From positions 1-64,000 of the forward strand of contig NZ_JAFBCZ010000003.1 in NCBI RefSeq assembly GCF_016907925.1: DNA of 64,000 nt, in the 5' to 3' direction. Origin of the DNA: Herpetosiphon giganteus (GTDB lineage Bacteria > Chloroflexota > Chloroflexia > Chloroflexales > Herpetosiphonaceae). A model generated the notes under the pieces. It did not search any database and had not been told where the DNA came from. It saw nothing but the letters and a program-made list of their open reading frames with translations. Each line of letters opens with the position of its first letter. Position 1 is the first letter of the stretch. The position numbers were made by a program, and so were the translations under genes. Shown here piece after piece: positions 39,685 through 50,302 of this stretch.

Positions 39685-41041
39685 GTTGGCGCTGTTGATC
39701 AAAGCGTCGATAGGCCTCGGCTAGCAACTCCACGGGATGGCGGGTTTCCAACCCCGTCCCGTGGCTAATTTGCCAGCGACAAGTTTCGCTATCGCAGAGC
39801 ACGGTATCAGCAGCATGGGCGTTGGCCCACTCAAACAAGGGCTTGCCCACATCCATTGCAATGCCATATTTTTCGGTTTTTAGGCCATAGGTTCCGGCGA
39901 TGCCACAACAAGCAGCTTGGCTGCGATCAATCTTCAAGCTTGGAATATGGGCCAAAATATCACGGGCTGGCAGGCCAATGCGATGCGCTTTTAATTGACA
40001 TGGCGGATGATAAGGCAACGTTTCTTCAATCGCCCCCAAGTTGCGATCAAATTCCCCTGCTTGGTCAAGCAAACGCAAATATTCGAAAATATCGTAGGTT
40101 TGTTCGGCCACCAACTTAACCTCGGGATCGTGCCAACCCAATAATTCGGGCGCTTCATCTTTGAGCGTCAAGGTACAGCTAGTCGAGGTTCCGACCACCA
40201 CATAGCCTTGGCGAATCCATGGCAACAGCGAACGCACATTGGCGGCATGATAGCGTCGCGCCGCATTAAACTCGCCATTCGAAAGCATGGGCAAGCCACA
40301 ACAGCCTTGATTGGCCAAAACCACCTCGCAGCCATTGCGGTTCAAAACCTCAAGCGCAGCTTTGCCAACGTGTGGCTCGTAATAATTGGTTGAGCAGCCA
40401 TGAAAATAGACCACTTTACGCGAAATTGTTGGCACAGCTGTTTGCTGTTGGGCTTGATTTTGGATCAAGCGGCGTTGTTCGAGCGGCACAAGCGCAGTGC
40501 TGCTAAGCCACGAACGCAGGCCATACGTCCAACGCAAGGGCGTAGCAGCCCGAGGCAGATGTTTGCGCGCCCAACCACGCAACGTATAGCCAGCCCACTG
40601 TGGCAGCGGCGCACGCCGATCAATCTTAAATAGTTTTTCGATCAACCAACGAATTGGCCGATTGTTCATTGTCCAGTTGGCGAGCGGCGCGAAGGGCGTG
40701 CCAAGCATGCCCAGCAACTCCGAGCGCCCAAGCATGCGATTACGCAAGGGCAAGCCATTTTCACGCACCATCTGCGCGCGGGCACGAGCGTTGAGTTCGG
40801 CAATTGGCACGCCAGTTGGGCAAACTTCGTTGCAAACCCGACAGCCAGAGCAATAATCGACCGAATGATCGGGCGAGTGTTCAGCCTGATCGTGGCGGAA
40901 GCGGGCTGCTTGCGGGCCAACATATTTCGGGCCAGGAAAGAGATCAGTCACCGCTGCAACCGGACATGCCGTGGTGCAGATATTACATTTAATACAAAAA
41001 TCGAGCGATTGCTCCAAGCGGATTGATAATCGATCATCCAT
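39677..41041 (-). CDS. GlpC-like Fe-S oxidoreductase subunit
   Basis: The 454-residue protein has two N-terminal 4Fe-4S motifs (DFCIKCNICTTACPV and DYCSGCRVCNEVCPTG) within the first 75 residues, then a linker and two cysteine-rich CCG domains: HGCSTNYYEP...NQGCCGLPM and HPPCQLKAH...AACCGIAG. This is the architecture of GlpC, the electron-transfer subunit of anaerobic glycerol-3-phosphate dehydrogenase, and of related lactate/glycolate oxidase subunits. No GlpA/B or other flavoprotein gene is adjacent, so the partner is unknown. It diverges from the ROK regulator. Confidence 0.85.
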   Translation of the reverse strand: MDDRLSIRLEQSLDFCIKCNICTTACPVAAVTDLFPGPKYVGPQAARFRHDQAEHSPDHSVDYCSGCRVCNEVCPTGVPIAELNARARAQMVRENGLPLRNRMLGRSELLGMLGTPFAPLANWTMNNRPIRWLIEKLFKIDRRAPLPQWAGYTLRGWARKHLPRAATPLRWTYGLRSWLSSTALVPLEQRRLIQNQAQQQTAVPTISRKVVYFHGCSTNYYEPHVGKAALEVLNRNGCEVVLANQGCCGLPMLSNGEFNAARRYHAANVRSLLPWIRQGYVVVGTSTSCTLTLKDEAPELLGWHDPEVKLVAEQTYDIFEYLRLLDQAGEFDRNLGAIEETLPYHPPCQLKAHRIGLPARDILAHIPSLKIDRSQAACCGIAGTYGLKTEKYGIAMDVGKPLFEWANAHAADTVLCDSETCRWQISHGTGLETRHPVELLAEAYRRFDQQRQLK

Positions 41042-41125
41042 AACGCCTAGCCTCAGTTACGATTTAAAGCCTTGGAATAGCCTAAATCGCATTCTATAAT
41101 AAAACGCTTATGTTTGTTTGTTGTC

Positions 41126-41154
41126 TTGACAAAGTACCAAATAGTTGCTAAAAT
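41126..41154 (+). promoter_or_regulatory. Sigma-70-like promoter of the ROK gene
   Basis: TTGACA at 41126-41131 and TAAAAT at 41149-41154 with a 17-base spacer form a near-consensus promoter. Transcription would begin near 41161, about 24 bases before the ATG at 41185. TAGGAG lies 7 bases upstream of that ATG. Confidence 0.75.
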
Positions 41155-41184
41155 CGGAGCCACTTACCAAGTAGGAGCTTCCAA

Positions 41185-42429
41185 ATGAATCGTCCTTCGG
41201 CACTGACAGCTGATCTGAGTTTGATGCGAGAACTCAACCGCGCCCTGGTACTCCAGTTAATTCGGCGTGAAGGACGAATTTCGCGAGCCGATATTGCTAA
41301 GCATACCAAGTTAAGTCGTTCAACGGTTTCGAGCATCATCAACGATCTGATTGATGCCAGCCTCGTGACTGAAACTGGGATTGGGACTTCAAAAGGTGGC
41401 CGTCGGCCAATCATCCTCGAATTCAATTATCAAGCTAATTATATTATTGGGCTTGATGTTTCGCGCAACGCGGTTAGCGCCGTTATTACCGATTTGAACG
41501 CTCGCATCTGTTCACGTCGCCAAATCTCCTTTAATGTCAATGATGGCCCCACGGTTGGCATGCCGCTGATCAAACAATTAATTAGCACGATGCTGACCGA
41601 ATCGCCAGTTGGTCGGGGCCGCATTAGTGCGATTGGGGTTGGCGTGCCTGGCCCACTCGATTTTCGCAATGGTCGCACAATTGCGCCGCCAGTTATGCCT
41701 GGCTGGGATAACGTGCCAATTCGCGAAGAGTTAAGCCAAACCTTCCGCTTACCCGTCTCAATTGATAACGATGCCAACTTGGCAGCCATGGCCGAATATC
41801 GCTGGGGCGCTGGCCAAGGCGCGCAAAACATGGTCTATTTATATATGAGTAGCGCTGGGATTGGCGCTGGCCTGATTATTGATAGTCATCTATTCCGTGG
41901 CTCGATTGGCAGTGCAGGCGAGGTTGGTCATACCACGCTCAGCGTCGAAAACGACGAATCATTTGGGCCAATCAATGCTGGCTCGCTGGAAGCCTTGGCA
42001 TCACAAATTACGGTTTTACGGCTAGCGCGTGAGCAAAAGCTGATTAATGCCGATGATGATGTGCATGCCTTGGTGCGCAAAGCAGAGAGCAGCCCCGAAA
42101 TTCAAGCTATTTTGCGGCGCACTGCCCACTATCTTGGGGTAGCAATCGCCAGTATCATTAATATCTTCAACCCCGATCGGGTTGTCATTGGCGGGGTTAT
42201 TCCGGAAACCTCACCATTATTGATCGAGACTATTCGGGCAACGGTTGCGCGCCGCGCATTATCGATTGCTGTGAATAATACCTCGATTGTGCCCGGCGCA
42301 CTAGGCCGCAACGTCGCAGCCTTGGGAGCCGCAGCCCTTGCCACCGAGCGCTTATTTGCGCCGCCAGCCTTGGAACGGCCCGCCACCTTAGGCGTGCATT
42401 CCAACGAAGTTGGGTCGTTGGCAAGCTAA
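41185..42429 (+). CDS. ROK-family transcriptional regulator (NagC/XylR-like)
   Basis: The 414-residue protein has an N-terminal winged helix-turn-helix (RALVLQLIRREGRISRADIAKHTKLSRSTVSSIINDLI, residues about 19-55), then a ROK actin-like fold starting at YIIGLDVSRNAVSAVITDL with DNDANLAAMAEYRWGAGQG near residue 193. In a typical ROK protein a GH...CxCGxxGCxE zinc motif follows; here it reads GEVGHTTLSVENDESFGPINAG with no Cys. It probably represses the downstream ABC sugar-import genes and is released by the imported sugar. It also diverges from the GlpC-like gene. Confidence 0.88.
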   Translation: MNRPSALTADLSLMRELNRALVLQLIRREGRISRADIAKHTKLSRSTVSSIINDLIDASLVTETGIGTSKGGRRPIILEFNYQANYIIGLDVSRNAVSAVITDLNARICSRRQISFNVNDGPTVGMPLIKQLISTMLTESPVGRGRISAIGVGVPGPLDFRNGRTIAPPVMPGWDNVPIREELSQTFRLPVSIDNDANLAAMAEYRWGAGQGAQNMVYLYMSSAGIGAGLIIDSHLFRGSIGSAGEVGHTTLSVENDESFGPINAGSLEALASQITVLRLAREQKLINADDDVHALVRKAESSPEIQAILRRTAHYLGVAIASIINIFNPDRVVIGGVIPETSPLLIETIRATVARRALSIAVNNTSIVPGALGRNVAALGAAALATERLFAPPALERPATLGVHSNEVGSLAS

Positions 42430-42446
42430 CCATTGCCCTTGACGGA

Positions 42447-42464
42447 TCGTGGCCAACACCACGA
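42447..42464. promoter_or_regulatory. Candidate operator before the sugar-binding protein gene
   Basis: The inverted repeat TCGTGG-CCAACA-CCACGA lies between the ROK stop and the substrate-binding gene, about 73 bases before its ATG. It is the size of a repressor site. Assignment to the ROK protein is only by position. Confidence 0.35.
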
Positions 42465-42536
42465 GATTATATTCACCTGTTCGCCCTAATCGGCACGGTA
42501 CAGATTTCCTAATTTGGTACAAAGGAGTGTACAGCA

Positions 42537-43859
42537 ATGAAGCGATTTATGAGCTTCCTGCTCGTCAGCGTGATGATGGTCGGTTTATTGGCAGCCTGTG
42601 GTAGCGCAACCCCAACCACGGCCCCAGCGACCAGCGCACCAACCACCGCACCAACCACCGCAGCAGAAGCAACTGCCGCACCAACCGCCGCAACTACAGA
42701 TGCAACCGCTGAAGCAACTGCTGAAGCAACCGCCGCTGCAACCACCGCCCCAACCACTGGTGGCGATGCAATGGTAGCAACTGGCGATATTACCTTGTGG
42801 CACGCCTATAGCACTGGTGGCAGCGAAGATGCAACGTTAACCACGTTGATCGAAAACGCCAAAACCGCTTTCCCAGATGCCAACATCACCGTGTTGCAAG
42901 TTCCATTCGACCAAGTGTTCAGCAAGTTTGAAAACGACGTTGCCACTGGCAGCGGCCCAGACTTGTTCTTGGCTCCAAACGATAGCTTGGGCGATTTGGC
43001 TCGCAAAAACTTGTTGGCCGACCTCGATGCTTACAAAGCAAACTTGACCAACATCGGCCCAGCTGGCGTTGCCGGTATGTCGGTTGATGGCAAGTTGTAC
43101 GGGATTCCAGAATCATACAAAGCTGTAGCCTTGTACTACAACAAATCAACCATCGCAACCCCACCAGCAACCACCGACGAGTTGTTGCAAATGGTCAAAG
43201 ATGGCAAGAAATTGGTCTTGAACCAAAGCGCTTACCACAACTTTGGCTTCTTCCAAGCCTTCGGTGCTAGCTTGTTCACCGCCGATAAAGCCTGTGGCTT
43301 GACCAACGGTGGCGGCGAAGCATTCAAGTATTTGCAAGACCTCAAAGCTGCTGGCGCAACCTTCCTCACCGATGGTCCTAGCGCTGATGCTGCTTTCCGC
43401 GAAGGCAAAGCCGACATGATCATCAACGGGCCATGGGTTTTGGCCGACTACCAAAAAGATTTGGGCGAAAACTTGGCTGTAGCTCCAATGCCTGCTGGGC
43501 CAAAAGGTCCTGCTGGTCCGTTGACCGGTGTTGACGGTTTCTATGTCAATATCAACAGCCAAAATGTTGAAGGTGCAGTTGCCTTGGCAATGTACTTGAC
43601 CAACACCGAATCACAAAAATTGTACACCGAACAAGCTGGCCACGTGCCAACCGACATCAATGTTGTTCCAACCGATGCTTTGGTCTTGGGCTTCAGCCAA
43701 GCCGCTTCAACCGGCTATGCTCGCCCACAAGACAAAGAGCTTGGTAACTTCTGGACACCAGTTGGTGACGCATTGACCAAGGCTCTTGACGGCGGCGAAG
43801 AAGCAACCAAGGCTATCACCGATGCCTGTGCTGCAATGGACCTCGCCAACGGTAAATAA
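42537..43859 (+). CDS. Extracellular solute-binding protein of a sugar ABC importer
   Basis: The 440-residue lipoprotein has a lipobox VGLLAACGS (Cys at residue 21), a 55-residue Thr/Ala/Pro linker, and the family 1 solute-binding fold: DITLWHAYSTGGSEDATL, GSGPDLFLAPNDSLGDLA, YGIPESYKAVALYYNKS near residue 190 and INGPWVLADYQKD near residue 300. The motif set is that of maltose/maltodextrin-type proteins. It binds a sugar outside the membrane and delivers it to the two permeases that follow. GGAG lies 9-12 bases upstream. A hairpin separates it from the first permease gene. Confidence 0.87.
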   Translation: MKRFMSFLLVSVMMVGLLAACGSATPTTAPATSAPTTAPTTAAEATAAPTAATTDATAEATAEATAAATTAPTTGGDAMVATGDITLWHAYSTGGSEDATLTTLIENAKTAFPDANITVLQVPFDQVFSKFENDVATGSGPDLFLAPNDSLGDLARKNLLADLDAYKANLTNIGPAGVAGMSVDGKLYGIPESYKAVALYYNKSTIATPPATTDELLQMVKDGKKLVLNQSAYHNFGFFQAFGASLFTADKACGLTNGGGEAFKYLQDLKAAGATFLTDGPSADAAFREGKADMIINGPWVLADYQKDLGENLAVAPMPAGPKGPAGPLTGVDGFYVNINSQNVEGAVALAMYLTNTESQKLYTEQAGHVPTDINVVPTDALVLGFSQAASTGYARPQDKELGNFWTPVGDALTKALDGGEEATKAITDACAAMDLANGK

Positions 43860-43867
43860 GGCAAGTA

Positions 43868-43902
43868 GCGGCCCGTTCCTTCTTCGTGAGGGAATGGGCC
43901 GC
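43868..43902. other. Intercistronic hairpin after the binding-protein gene
   Basis: Arms GCGGCCCGTTCC (43868-43879) and GGAATGGGCCGC (43891-43902) pair with one G-T wobble. No U-tract follows. Such hairpins after binding-protein genes typically protect the abundant upstream message while transcription continues to the permeases. Confidence 0.65.
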
Positions 43903-44026
43903 GCCAAGGCTATGGTGGACTTACCAAAGATAGTGCTGTAAACGATGCCGTAGTCTTGCACCCTGTTCCTCGCTCACGCGATACCAATCAATCCGACCCC
44001 GCCCCTGTCAGCAAAGGAGCACCGCC

Positions 44027-45064
44027 ATGGCATCGGCAGAAAGTAGCGTCGAGCGTGCTAGTGAGAGTGACCTTCCACGCCAATCGTGGTGGACACGCAC
44101 CAGAACGTCGCGCACAGCGTATACCTATCTTTTTCCCGCTCTGATCGTGATGGCGATCATCACGTTCTATCCGATTGTCTATCAATTCTGGATGTCGCTG
44201 ACCGATTTCGGCCCTTCCAGCATTAACCCAAACGTTGCGAACTACAAAGCCCCCAATTATGTTGGCTTCGAAAACTATCGCTTGATTTTGCAAGATAAGT
44301 TGGCAACTGTTGATGCCGACTTGAATAGTTTTCGCTTCTGGCGCACCTTGGGCTTCAACATCTGGTGGACATTCTCGAATGTGATTTTTCACGTTTCACT
44401 GGGGATCGTCATCGCGGTTATGTTGAACGTCGAGGGTTTGTGGTTTAAAAAAATCTATCGCGCAATTTATATTTTGCCGATGGTGCTGCCACAGCTGGTT
44501 ATTGCCACGATTTGGCGCAATATGTTCGATGCCAAAGAAGGCGCTGTCAATCTGTTTCTCAAGATTTTTCTTGGGCCAGCCTTTCCTGAGGCTGGAATCG
44601 ATTGGTTGCAACGGGTTGATCCGGTTGCCTTTGGCTTGCCGCTCTCGTATTTTGCCATGCTGATTGCTAATATTTGGCTGGGCTGGCCGTTTATGACGAT
44701 TGTGGCCACCGGCGCGCTGCAAAGTATCCCCAAAGAATTATATGAAGCAGCCTCGATCGACGGCGCAACTGGCTGGAATAAATTCTGGACGATTACGCTG
44801 CCCTTGCTGCGCCCCGCGATGGTTCCAGCAACCATCTTGGGGATTATCCAAACCTTCAATCTCTTCCACGTGATTTACTTCATCAGCGGTGGCGGCCCGC
44901 TCGGCCAAACCGAAATCTTGGTAACCCAAGCCTATAAGCTGATCAATGGTAACTCGCTGTTTGGGATTGGCGCAGCATTTAGCGTCTTTATCTTTATTAT
45001 TCTTGGCTGTATCTCGGCAATTACTGCCCGGATTTCACGAGTAGCGGAGTCGTATGATGGCTAA
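44027..45064 (+). CDS. Sugar ABC transporter permease (MalF-like)
   Basis: The 345-residue protein has about seven hydrophobic segments and the permease coupling motif EAASIDGATGWNKFWTITLPLLRPA (EAA-x3-G) near residue 250. The first segment follows SRTAYTYLFPALIVMAII. It is a little longer than the usual 290-310 because of an extracytoplasmic loop (residues about 60-125). AAAGGAG is 9-15 bases upstream of the ATG. The next permease gene overlaps its end by 11 bases, so translation is coupled. Confidence 0.87.
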   Translation: MASAESSVERASESDLPRQSWWTRTRTSRTAYTYLFPALIVMAIITFYPIVYQFWMSLTDFGPSSINPNVANYKAPNYVGFENYRLILQDKLATVDADLNSFRFWRTLGFNIWWTFSNVIFHVSLGIVIAVMLNVEGLWFKKIYRAIYILPMVLPQLVIATIWRNMFDAKEGAVNLFLKIFLGPAFPEAGIDWLQRVDPVAFGLPLSYFAMLIANIWLGWPFMTIVATGALQSIPKELYEAASIDGATGWNKFWTITLPLLRPAMVPATILGIIQTFNLFHVIYFISGGGPLGQTEILVTQAYKLINGNSLFGIGAAFSVFIFIILGCISAITARISRVAESYDG

Positions 45065-46190
45065 TTCATCTATTACACAATCGACCAGCCGCAAAGGCCT
45101 GTTTGCTCGTGGGCGCGGTGCTGGCCGTCAATTGGAATGGTGGCAACAACTGTTACTCCAAGTGTTTTGCTTGGTCGTCGCAGTTTCGGTGTTGTTCCCA
45201 ATTATGTGGATCGTCACGCTTTCGTTCAAGGAAGCAGGCAGCCCGCGTTCAAGCAGACTCGAAATTATTCCCTCGTCGATTTCGCTTAGCTCATATCAAG
45301 CGGTGATTGATCAGCCGCTTTCGAAAACTGCTGGCGATATTTCCTTTTGGAAGCTGATGGGCAATAGCTTTTTCTTGGCAGCTGGCGTTTCATTCTTCTC
45401 AGTAATGATTGGGGTTGCCGCAGCCTATGCCTTCTCACGCTTGAACTTTGTAGGCCGCAAGTTTCTGTTCTTGAGCATTGGTTTTATTTTGCTGATGCCT
45501 GGGATTGCCACGCTTGCGCCATTGTTCGCGATGTTGGCCAAAATTCGCACCAGCCTTGAAGTGCTGCGAATTATCTATTTTGTGCTGGCAGGCTTAATTG
45601 TCACAGGCTTGATCTTGATGACGATTTCGCGGATTCGCTCCGACGATTTCAGGGCTGGCTCAATCGCTGTGGTCTTTGGGGGCTTGGCGGTGGCTGGCTT
45701 ATTATTATGGGGTGGCCTCGGGATTGATATTCCCAAAAATGCCAAACCTTTTGACCTTGGCCGCTCGCTGTATGGCGTAGGCTTGGCGATGATCTCCGGC
45801 GCGTTGCCATTTGCGATCTGGAATCTCAAAGGCTATTTGGATACGATTCCCAAGGAATTGGAAGAAGCGGCGATTATTGACGGCGCTTCACCAAACCAGA
45901 TTTTCTTCCGGATAATTCTGCCGCTGGCAACTCCAGCGCTGGCTGTGACTGCCTTCCTTGGCTTTATGGCTGGCTGGACTGAATTTGCCTTGACGGCGCG
46001 CTTTATCAACAAGGCCGAAAATTACACCTTGGCAATTGCCTTGCAAACCATGACTGGCCAATACACCACGGTTTCATGGTCGAACTTCGCGGCGATGTCG
46101 ATTATGATTTCGCTGCCAGTCTCGATTGTCTACTTGGCGCTGCAAAAATATATCGTTGGCGGCTTAACCTTGGGCGGGGTAAAAGGTTAA
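45054..46190 (+). CDS. Sugar ABC transporter permease (MalG-like)
   Basis: The 378-residue inner-membrane protein carries the coupling motif EEAAIIDGASPNQIFFRIILPLATPA near residue 275 and the first half YAFSRLNFVGRKF. An unusual insertion of about 90 residues (LEVLRIIYFVLAGLIVTGLI to SLYGVGLAMISGA) with extra hydrophobic segments interrupts the usual 280-residue layout. Together with the two preceding genes it forms an importer. No ATPase gene is in the cluster, so a shared MsmX/MalK-like ATPase elsewhere is needed. A bidirectional terminator follows at 46221. Confidence 0.85.
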   Translation: MMANSSITQSTSRKGLFARGRGAGRQLEWWQQLLLQVFCLVVAVSVLFPIMWIVTLSFKEAGSPRSSRLEIIPSSISLSSYQAVIDQPLSKTAGDISFWKLMGNSFFLAAGVSFFSVMIGVAAAYAFSRLNFVGRKFLFLSIGFILLMPGIATLAPLFAMLAKIRTSLEVLRIIYFVLAGLIVTGLILMTISRIRSDDFRAGSIAVVFGGLAVAGLLLWGGLGIDIPKNAKPFDLGRSLYGVGLAMISGALPFAIWNLKGYLDTIPKELEEAAIIDGASPNQIFFRIILPLATPALAVTAFLGFMAGWTEFALTARFINKAENYTLAIALQTMTGQYTTVSWSNFAAMSIMISLPVSIVYLALQKYIVGGLTLGGVKG

Positions 46191-46220
46191 TTCCTTCAGC
46201 GGGCTTTTGGTATCGCAAAC

Positions 46221-46254
46221 AAAAAACCACTCCAGCAATTGGAGTGGTTTTTTT
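46221..46254. terminator. Bidirectional terminator between the permease gene and sucD
   Basis: Stem AAAAAACCACTCC / GGAGTGGTTTTTTT with a 7-base loop has a long U-tract for the plus strand and A-rich sequence giving one for the minus strand. It separates the convergent genes ending at 46190 and 46271. Confidence 0.9.
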
Positions 46255-46270
46255 ATACCAACAAATTGGC

Positions 46271-47152
46271 TTATTTGCCGAGGCTTTCGGCGACCAATTT
46301 GGCAATATCGGTGGGCAATTTGGCAACTTTCGCGCCAACTGCTTCCAAAGCGGCAATTTTTTCTTGGGCTGTGCCTTCGCCACCAGCGCCGATAATTGCG
46401 CCAGCGTGGCCCATGCGTTTGCCTGGAGGTGCCGATTGGCCAGCGATGAACGAGACGACTGGCTTGGTGACGTTTTCCTTGATGAAGGCAGCGGCATCTT
46501 GCTCAGCGTTCCCACCAATTTCACCAATCAAAACGATGGCTTCGGTGGCTGGGTCAGCTTGGAACATTGCCAAAACATCGATGAAGTTGGTGCCGATAAT
46601 GGGGTCGCCGCCAATCCCAACGATTGAGGTTTGGCCCAAACCGATGCGGGTCAAAGCATCAACTGCTTCATAGGTCAACGTACCCGATTTTGAAACCACG
46701 CCGACAGGGCCAGGCTTGGCGATTGAGCCGGGGATAATCCCCAATTTGGCTTCGCCAGGAGTGAGCAAACCGGGGCAGTTTGGCCCGATCAAGCGTGAGC
46801 CTTTGAGCTTAACAAACTCGTAGGTTGCCACCATATCGAGGGCTGGCACGCCTTCGGTAATACAGACGATCAAGGGAATGCCAGCATCGGCGGCTTCGCG
46901 CACAGCGTCGGGAGCAAAGGCGGCTGGCACATAAATGACGGTTGCATTTGCGCCAGTTTCCTTGACAGCTTCTTTGACGGTGTTGAACACAGGCACGCGG
47001 CCATCAACGGCTTTTTGGCCGCCGCGACCTGGTGTAACCCCACCAACCAAATTTGTGCCATATTCCAGCATTTGGCGCGAATGAAACTCACCTTCGCGGC
47101 CTGTAATCCCCTGCACAATCAGGCGGGTATTTTTATCAGCCAAAATACTCAA
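46271..47152 (-). CDS. sucD: Succinyl-CoA synthetase alpha subunit
   Basis: The 293-residue subunit binds CoA and carries the phosphorylated His. The N-terminus [20 protein letters not shown] is characteristic, and [21 protein letters not shown] near residue 240 holds the active His. The TTG start at 47152 is chosen: GGAGG lies 9 bases upstream and it gives the usual length; longer frames add low-complexity residues from the intergenic repeat. sucC, normally adjacent, lies 1.7 kb upstream, separated by gmd and an XRE gene. It converges with the ABC permease operon. Confidence 0.93.
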   Translation of the reverse strand: MSILADKNTRLIVQGITGREGEFHSRQMLEYGTNLVGGVTPGRGGQKAVDGRVPVFNTVKEAVKETGANATVIYVPAAFAPDAVREAADAGIPLIVCITEGVPALDMVATYEFVKLKGSRLIGPNCPGLLTPGEAKLGIIPGSIAKPGPVGVVSKSGTLTYEAVDALTRIGLGQTSIVGIGGDPIIGTNFIDVLAMFQADPATEAIVLIGEIGGNAEQDAAAFIKENVTKPVVSFIAGQSAPPGKRMGHAGAIIGAGGEGTAQEKIAALEAVGAKVAKLPTDIAKLVAESLGK

Positions 47153-47164
47153 TGGAAATGTCCT

Positions 47165-48256
<1,092 letters not shown>

Positions 48257-48375
48257 CTAGGTTAATCTCGGCCTAGCATACATCGATATGGTTGCGGCGA
48301 ATGCTAAGTTGCTTAGCAATCACCATGGCGAATGTGCAGTATGATCAAGCTCAATCTGCGTAGGAGTAGTGCTCA

Positions 48376-48807
48376 ATGCCAGAATCTTTTGGCCAGCGCT
48401 TAGGCCGTTTACGGGCGTTGCATGGCTGGACCCAACAAGCCCTCGCTGATCGCTTGGCGCTTTCGCGGGTGGCGATCTCCCACTTTGAAATGGGTTTGGC
48501 CACGCCATCGGAACGCACAGTTATTTTGCTCGCAGGGTTGTTTCGGCTCGAACCGCATGAGTTGGTTGCCGATACGTTTTACCCTGAGGGCAAAAGCCTC
48601 CGTTTGCCGAGTGTTGCGCCGCGCTACAGCGAAGTTGAGCACCAGCTCGCCTTGTGTGCCCGTGATTTGGCATGGTGCGAACGCTTGCCAAGCGCCAGAG
48701 CCGAAACCCTGCTGCATTGGCAAACCAGCTTAGAACAGCTCCAGCGCAATTGTGTTGATCTGCACGAGCGCCAGCTGATTCAGGCGATGTTAGCCCAACT
48801 CTGCTAA
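48376..48807 (+). CDS. XRE-family HTH regulator
   Basis: The 143-residue protein has an N-terminal HTH of the XRE type (LRALHGWTQQALADRLALSRVAISHFEMGLATPS, residues about 12-46) followed by a helical region without a known effector domain. AGGAG lies about 9 bases upstream of the ATG. It is divergent from gmd (starts 141 bases apart), so it may control gmd or itself. It converges with sucC with a single base between the two stops. Confidence 0.82.
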   Translation: MPESFGQRLGRLRALHGWTQQALADRLALSRVAISHFEMGLATPSERTVILLAGLFRLEPHELVADTFYPEGKSLRLPSVAPRYSEVEHQLALCARDLAWCERLPSARAETLLHWQTSLEQLQRNCVDLHERQLIQAMLAQLC

Positions 48808-48808
48808 C

Positions 48809-49945
48809 TTATTGTTTGGCAATATCGACAGCTTTTTGAGCAGCATCGGCCAAGGTTGAAGCAGGCGTTAAGCTGGCATCAGCCAAGATCCGTTGGCCTT
48901 CTTCTTCGTTGGTGCCAACCAAACGCACGACCATTGGGACTTGGCGCTTGATGATCTTTTGGGCTTCGACGATGCCTTTGGCCACTTCATCGCAGCGGGT
49001 AATCCCACCGAAGATATTGACCATGACGACTTTAACATTGGGATCGTCGAGAATAATATCGAGGGCTGCGGCCACTTTTTGGGCATTCGCACCGCCACCA
49101 ATGTCTAGGAAGTTTGCTGGTTCGCCGCCGAAGAGGTTTACCACGTCCATGGTTGCCATTGCCAAGCCAGCGCCATTGACCATACAGCCAATATTGCCAT
49201 CGAGCTTGATAAAGGTCAGGCCATTTTCGCGAGCCTTGATTTCCGATTCTGGTTCGCCAGCAATGTCGCGCATACCTGCAACTTCAGTGTGGCGGAACAA
49301 ACCGCTGTCATCAAGCACAATCTTCGAGTCGAGGGCTTGCAATTGACCATTTGGCAACACCACCAAGGGGTTGATTTCGGCTAATTCAGCATCGTTTTCG
49401 ACAAATGCGCGATACAAGCCGGTGGCAATGCTAGCAAATTGGCGCGCTTGCTTAGCATCGGTCAAGCCAATGCTATAGGCCAATTCTTGGGCTTGGTAGG
49501 GTTGCAGGCCCAATAATGGGTCGGCTGCTAATTTGATAATTGCATCAGGATTGGTTTTGGCGACTTCTTCAATTTCAACGCCACCCTCTGATGAGGCAAT
49601 CAGCACAACCCGCTTGGTCGCCCGATCCAAAATCACCCCAAGGTAAATTTCTTTTTCGAAGGTGATCGCTTCGGCAACCAATACTTTTTCAACCGTCAGG
49701 CCTTTGATATCCATGCCCAAGATTGCTTTGCCAGCATCGAAGGCTTCTGCTGGCGTGTTGGCCAACTTGATCCCACCTGCTTTGCCCCGACCGCCAACAT
49801 GCACTTGCGCCTTGACCGCCACAGGGCCGCCAATTTGCTCGGCAACTTTTTGAACTTCTTCCGCCGTCGCAGCAACGCCGCCGCCTGTCACTGGAATGCC
49901 ATAACGAGCCACGATGTCACGGGCTTGATATTCGTGGAGCTTCAT
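48809..49945 (-). CDS. sucC: Succinyl-CoA synthetase beta subunit
   Basis: The 378-residue ATP-grasp subunit makes succinyl-CoA from succinate in the TCA cycle, or the reverse. The N-terminus [17 protein letters not shown] and [20 protein letters not shown] (ATP-grasp lysine) are typical. [23 protein letters not shown] and [13 protein letters not shown] lie in the C-terminal CoA-binding half. The length is slightly below the usual 385-390. Its subunit partner sucD lies downstream on the same strand at 46271 but is separated by gmd and a plus-strand XRE gene. Confidence 0.95.
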   Translation of the reverse strand: MKLHEYQARDIVARYGIPVTGGGVAATAEEVQKVAEQIGGPVAVKAQVHVGGRGKAGGIKLANTPAEAFDAGKAILGMDIKGLTVEKVLVAEAITFEKEIYLGVILDRATKRVVLIASSEGGVEIEEVAKTNPDAIIKLAADPLLGLQPYQAQELAYSIGLTDAKQARQFASIATGLYRAFVENDAELAEINPLVVLPNGQLQALDSKIVLDDSGLFRHTEVAGMRDIAGEPESEIKARENGLTFIKLDGNIGCMVNGAGLAMATMDVVNLFGGEPANFLDIGGGANAQKVAAALDIILDDPNVKVVMVNIFGGITRCDEVAKGIVEAQKIIKRQVPMVVRLVGTNEEEGQRILADASLTPASTLADAAQKAVDIAKQ

Positions 49946-50302
49946 TGCACCTCCGCACGAGTAAATGCATTAATCAAGATGGCTAAACAAAGCTATTTAG
50001 CCCCTCGGCATGGTAGCAGGCTCACCAAGAGAAGTCAAAGATAAGGATGAGGGATGAAGTTGAGAACATAGAGCATAGAGCATAGAGCAGAGGAGTAGGG
50101 GTCAGAGATGGCTGTAGGCTATTGGCTATTGGCTTTGGGCTTTGGGAACATAATCTGTGGTCATCTGTGTCAATCTGTGGCTAAAACGTCCTTCGCGATC
50201 TTCGCGTTCTTCGCGGTTCCAAGCCTTCGTGCGCTTCGTGTTCTTCGTGGATCAAAACCGATCCCCAGCCCCAATAACCAAACCCCATCTATGTTCTATG
50301 TT
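49946..50302. repeat. Intergenic mosaic of short repeat words (island D)
   Basis: After a short ordinary stretch the gap holds AAGGATGAGGGATGAAG at about 50041-50057, AGAACATAGAGCATAGAGCA to about 50088, GGCTATTGGCTATTGGCTTT (about 50118-50140), TCTGTGTCAATCTGTGGCT (about 50162-50182), CTTCGCGATCTTCGCGTTCT with TCGCGG (about 50190-50216), and CTTCGTGCGCTTCGTGTTCT (about 50226-50245), then CTATGTTCTATGTTCTATGT near 50289. No gene is supported. Confidence 0.75.
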
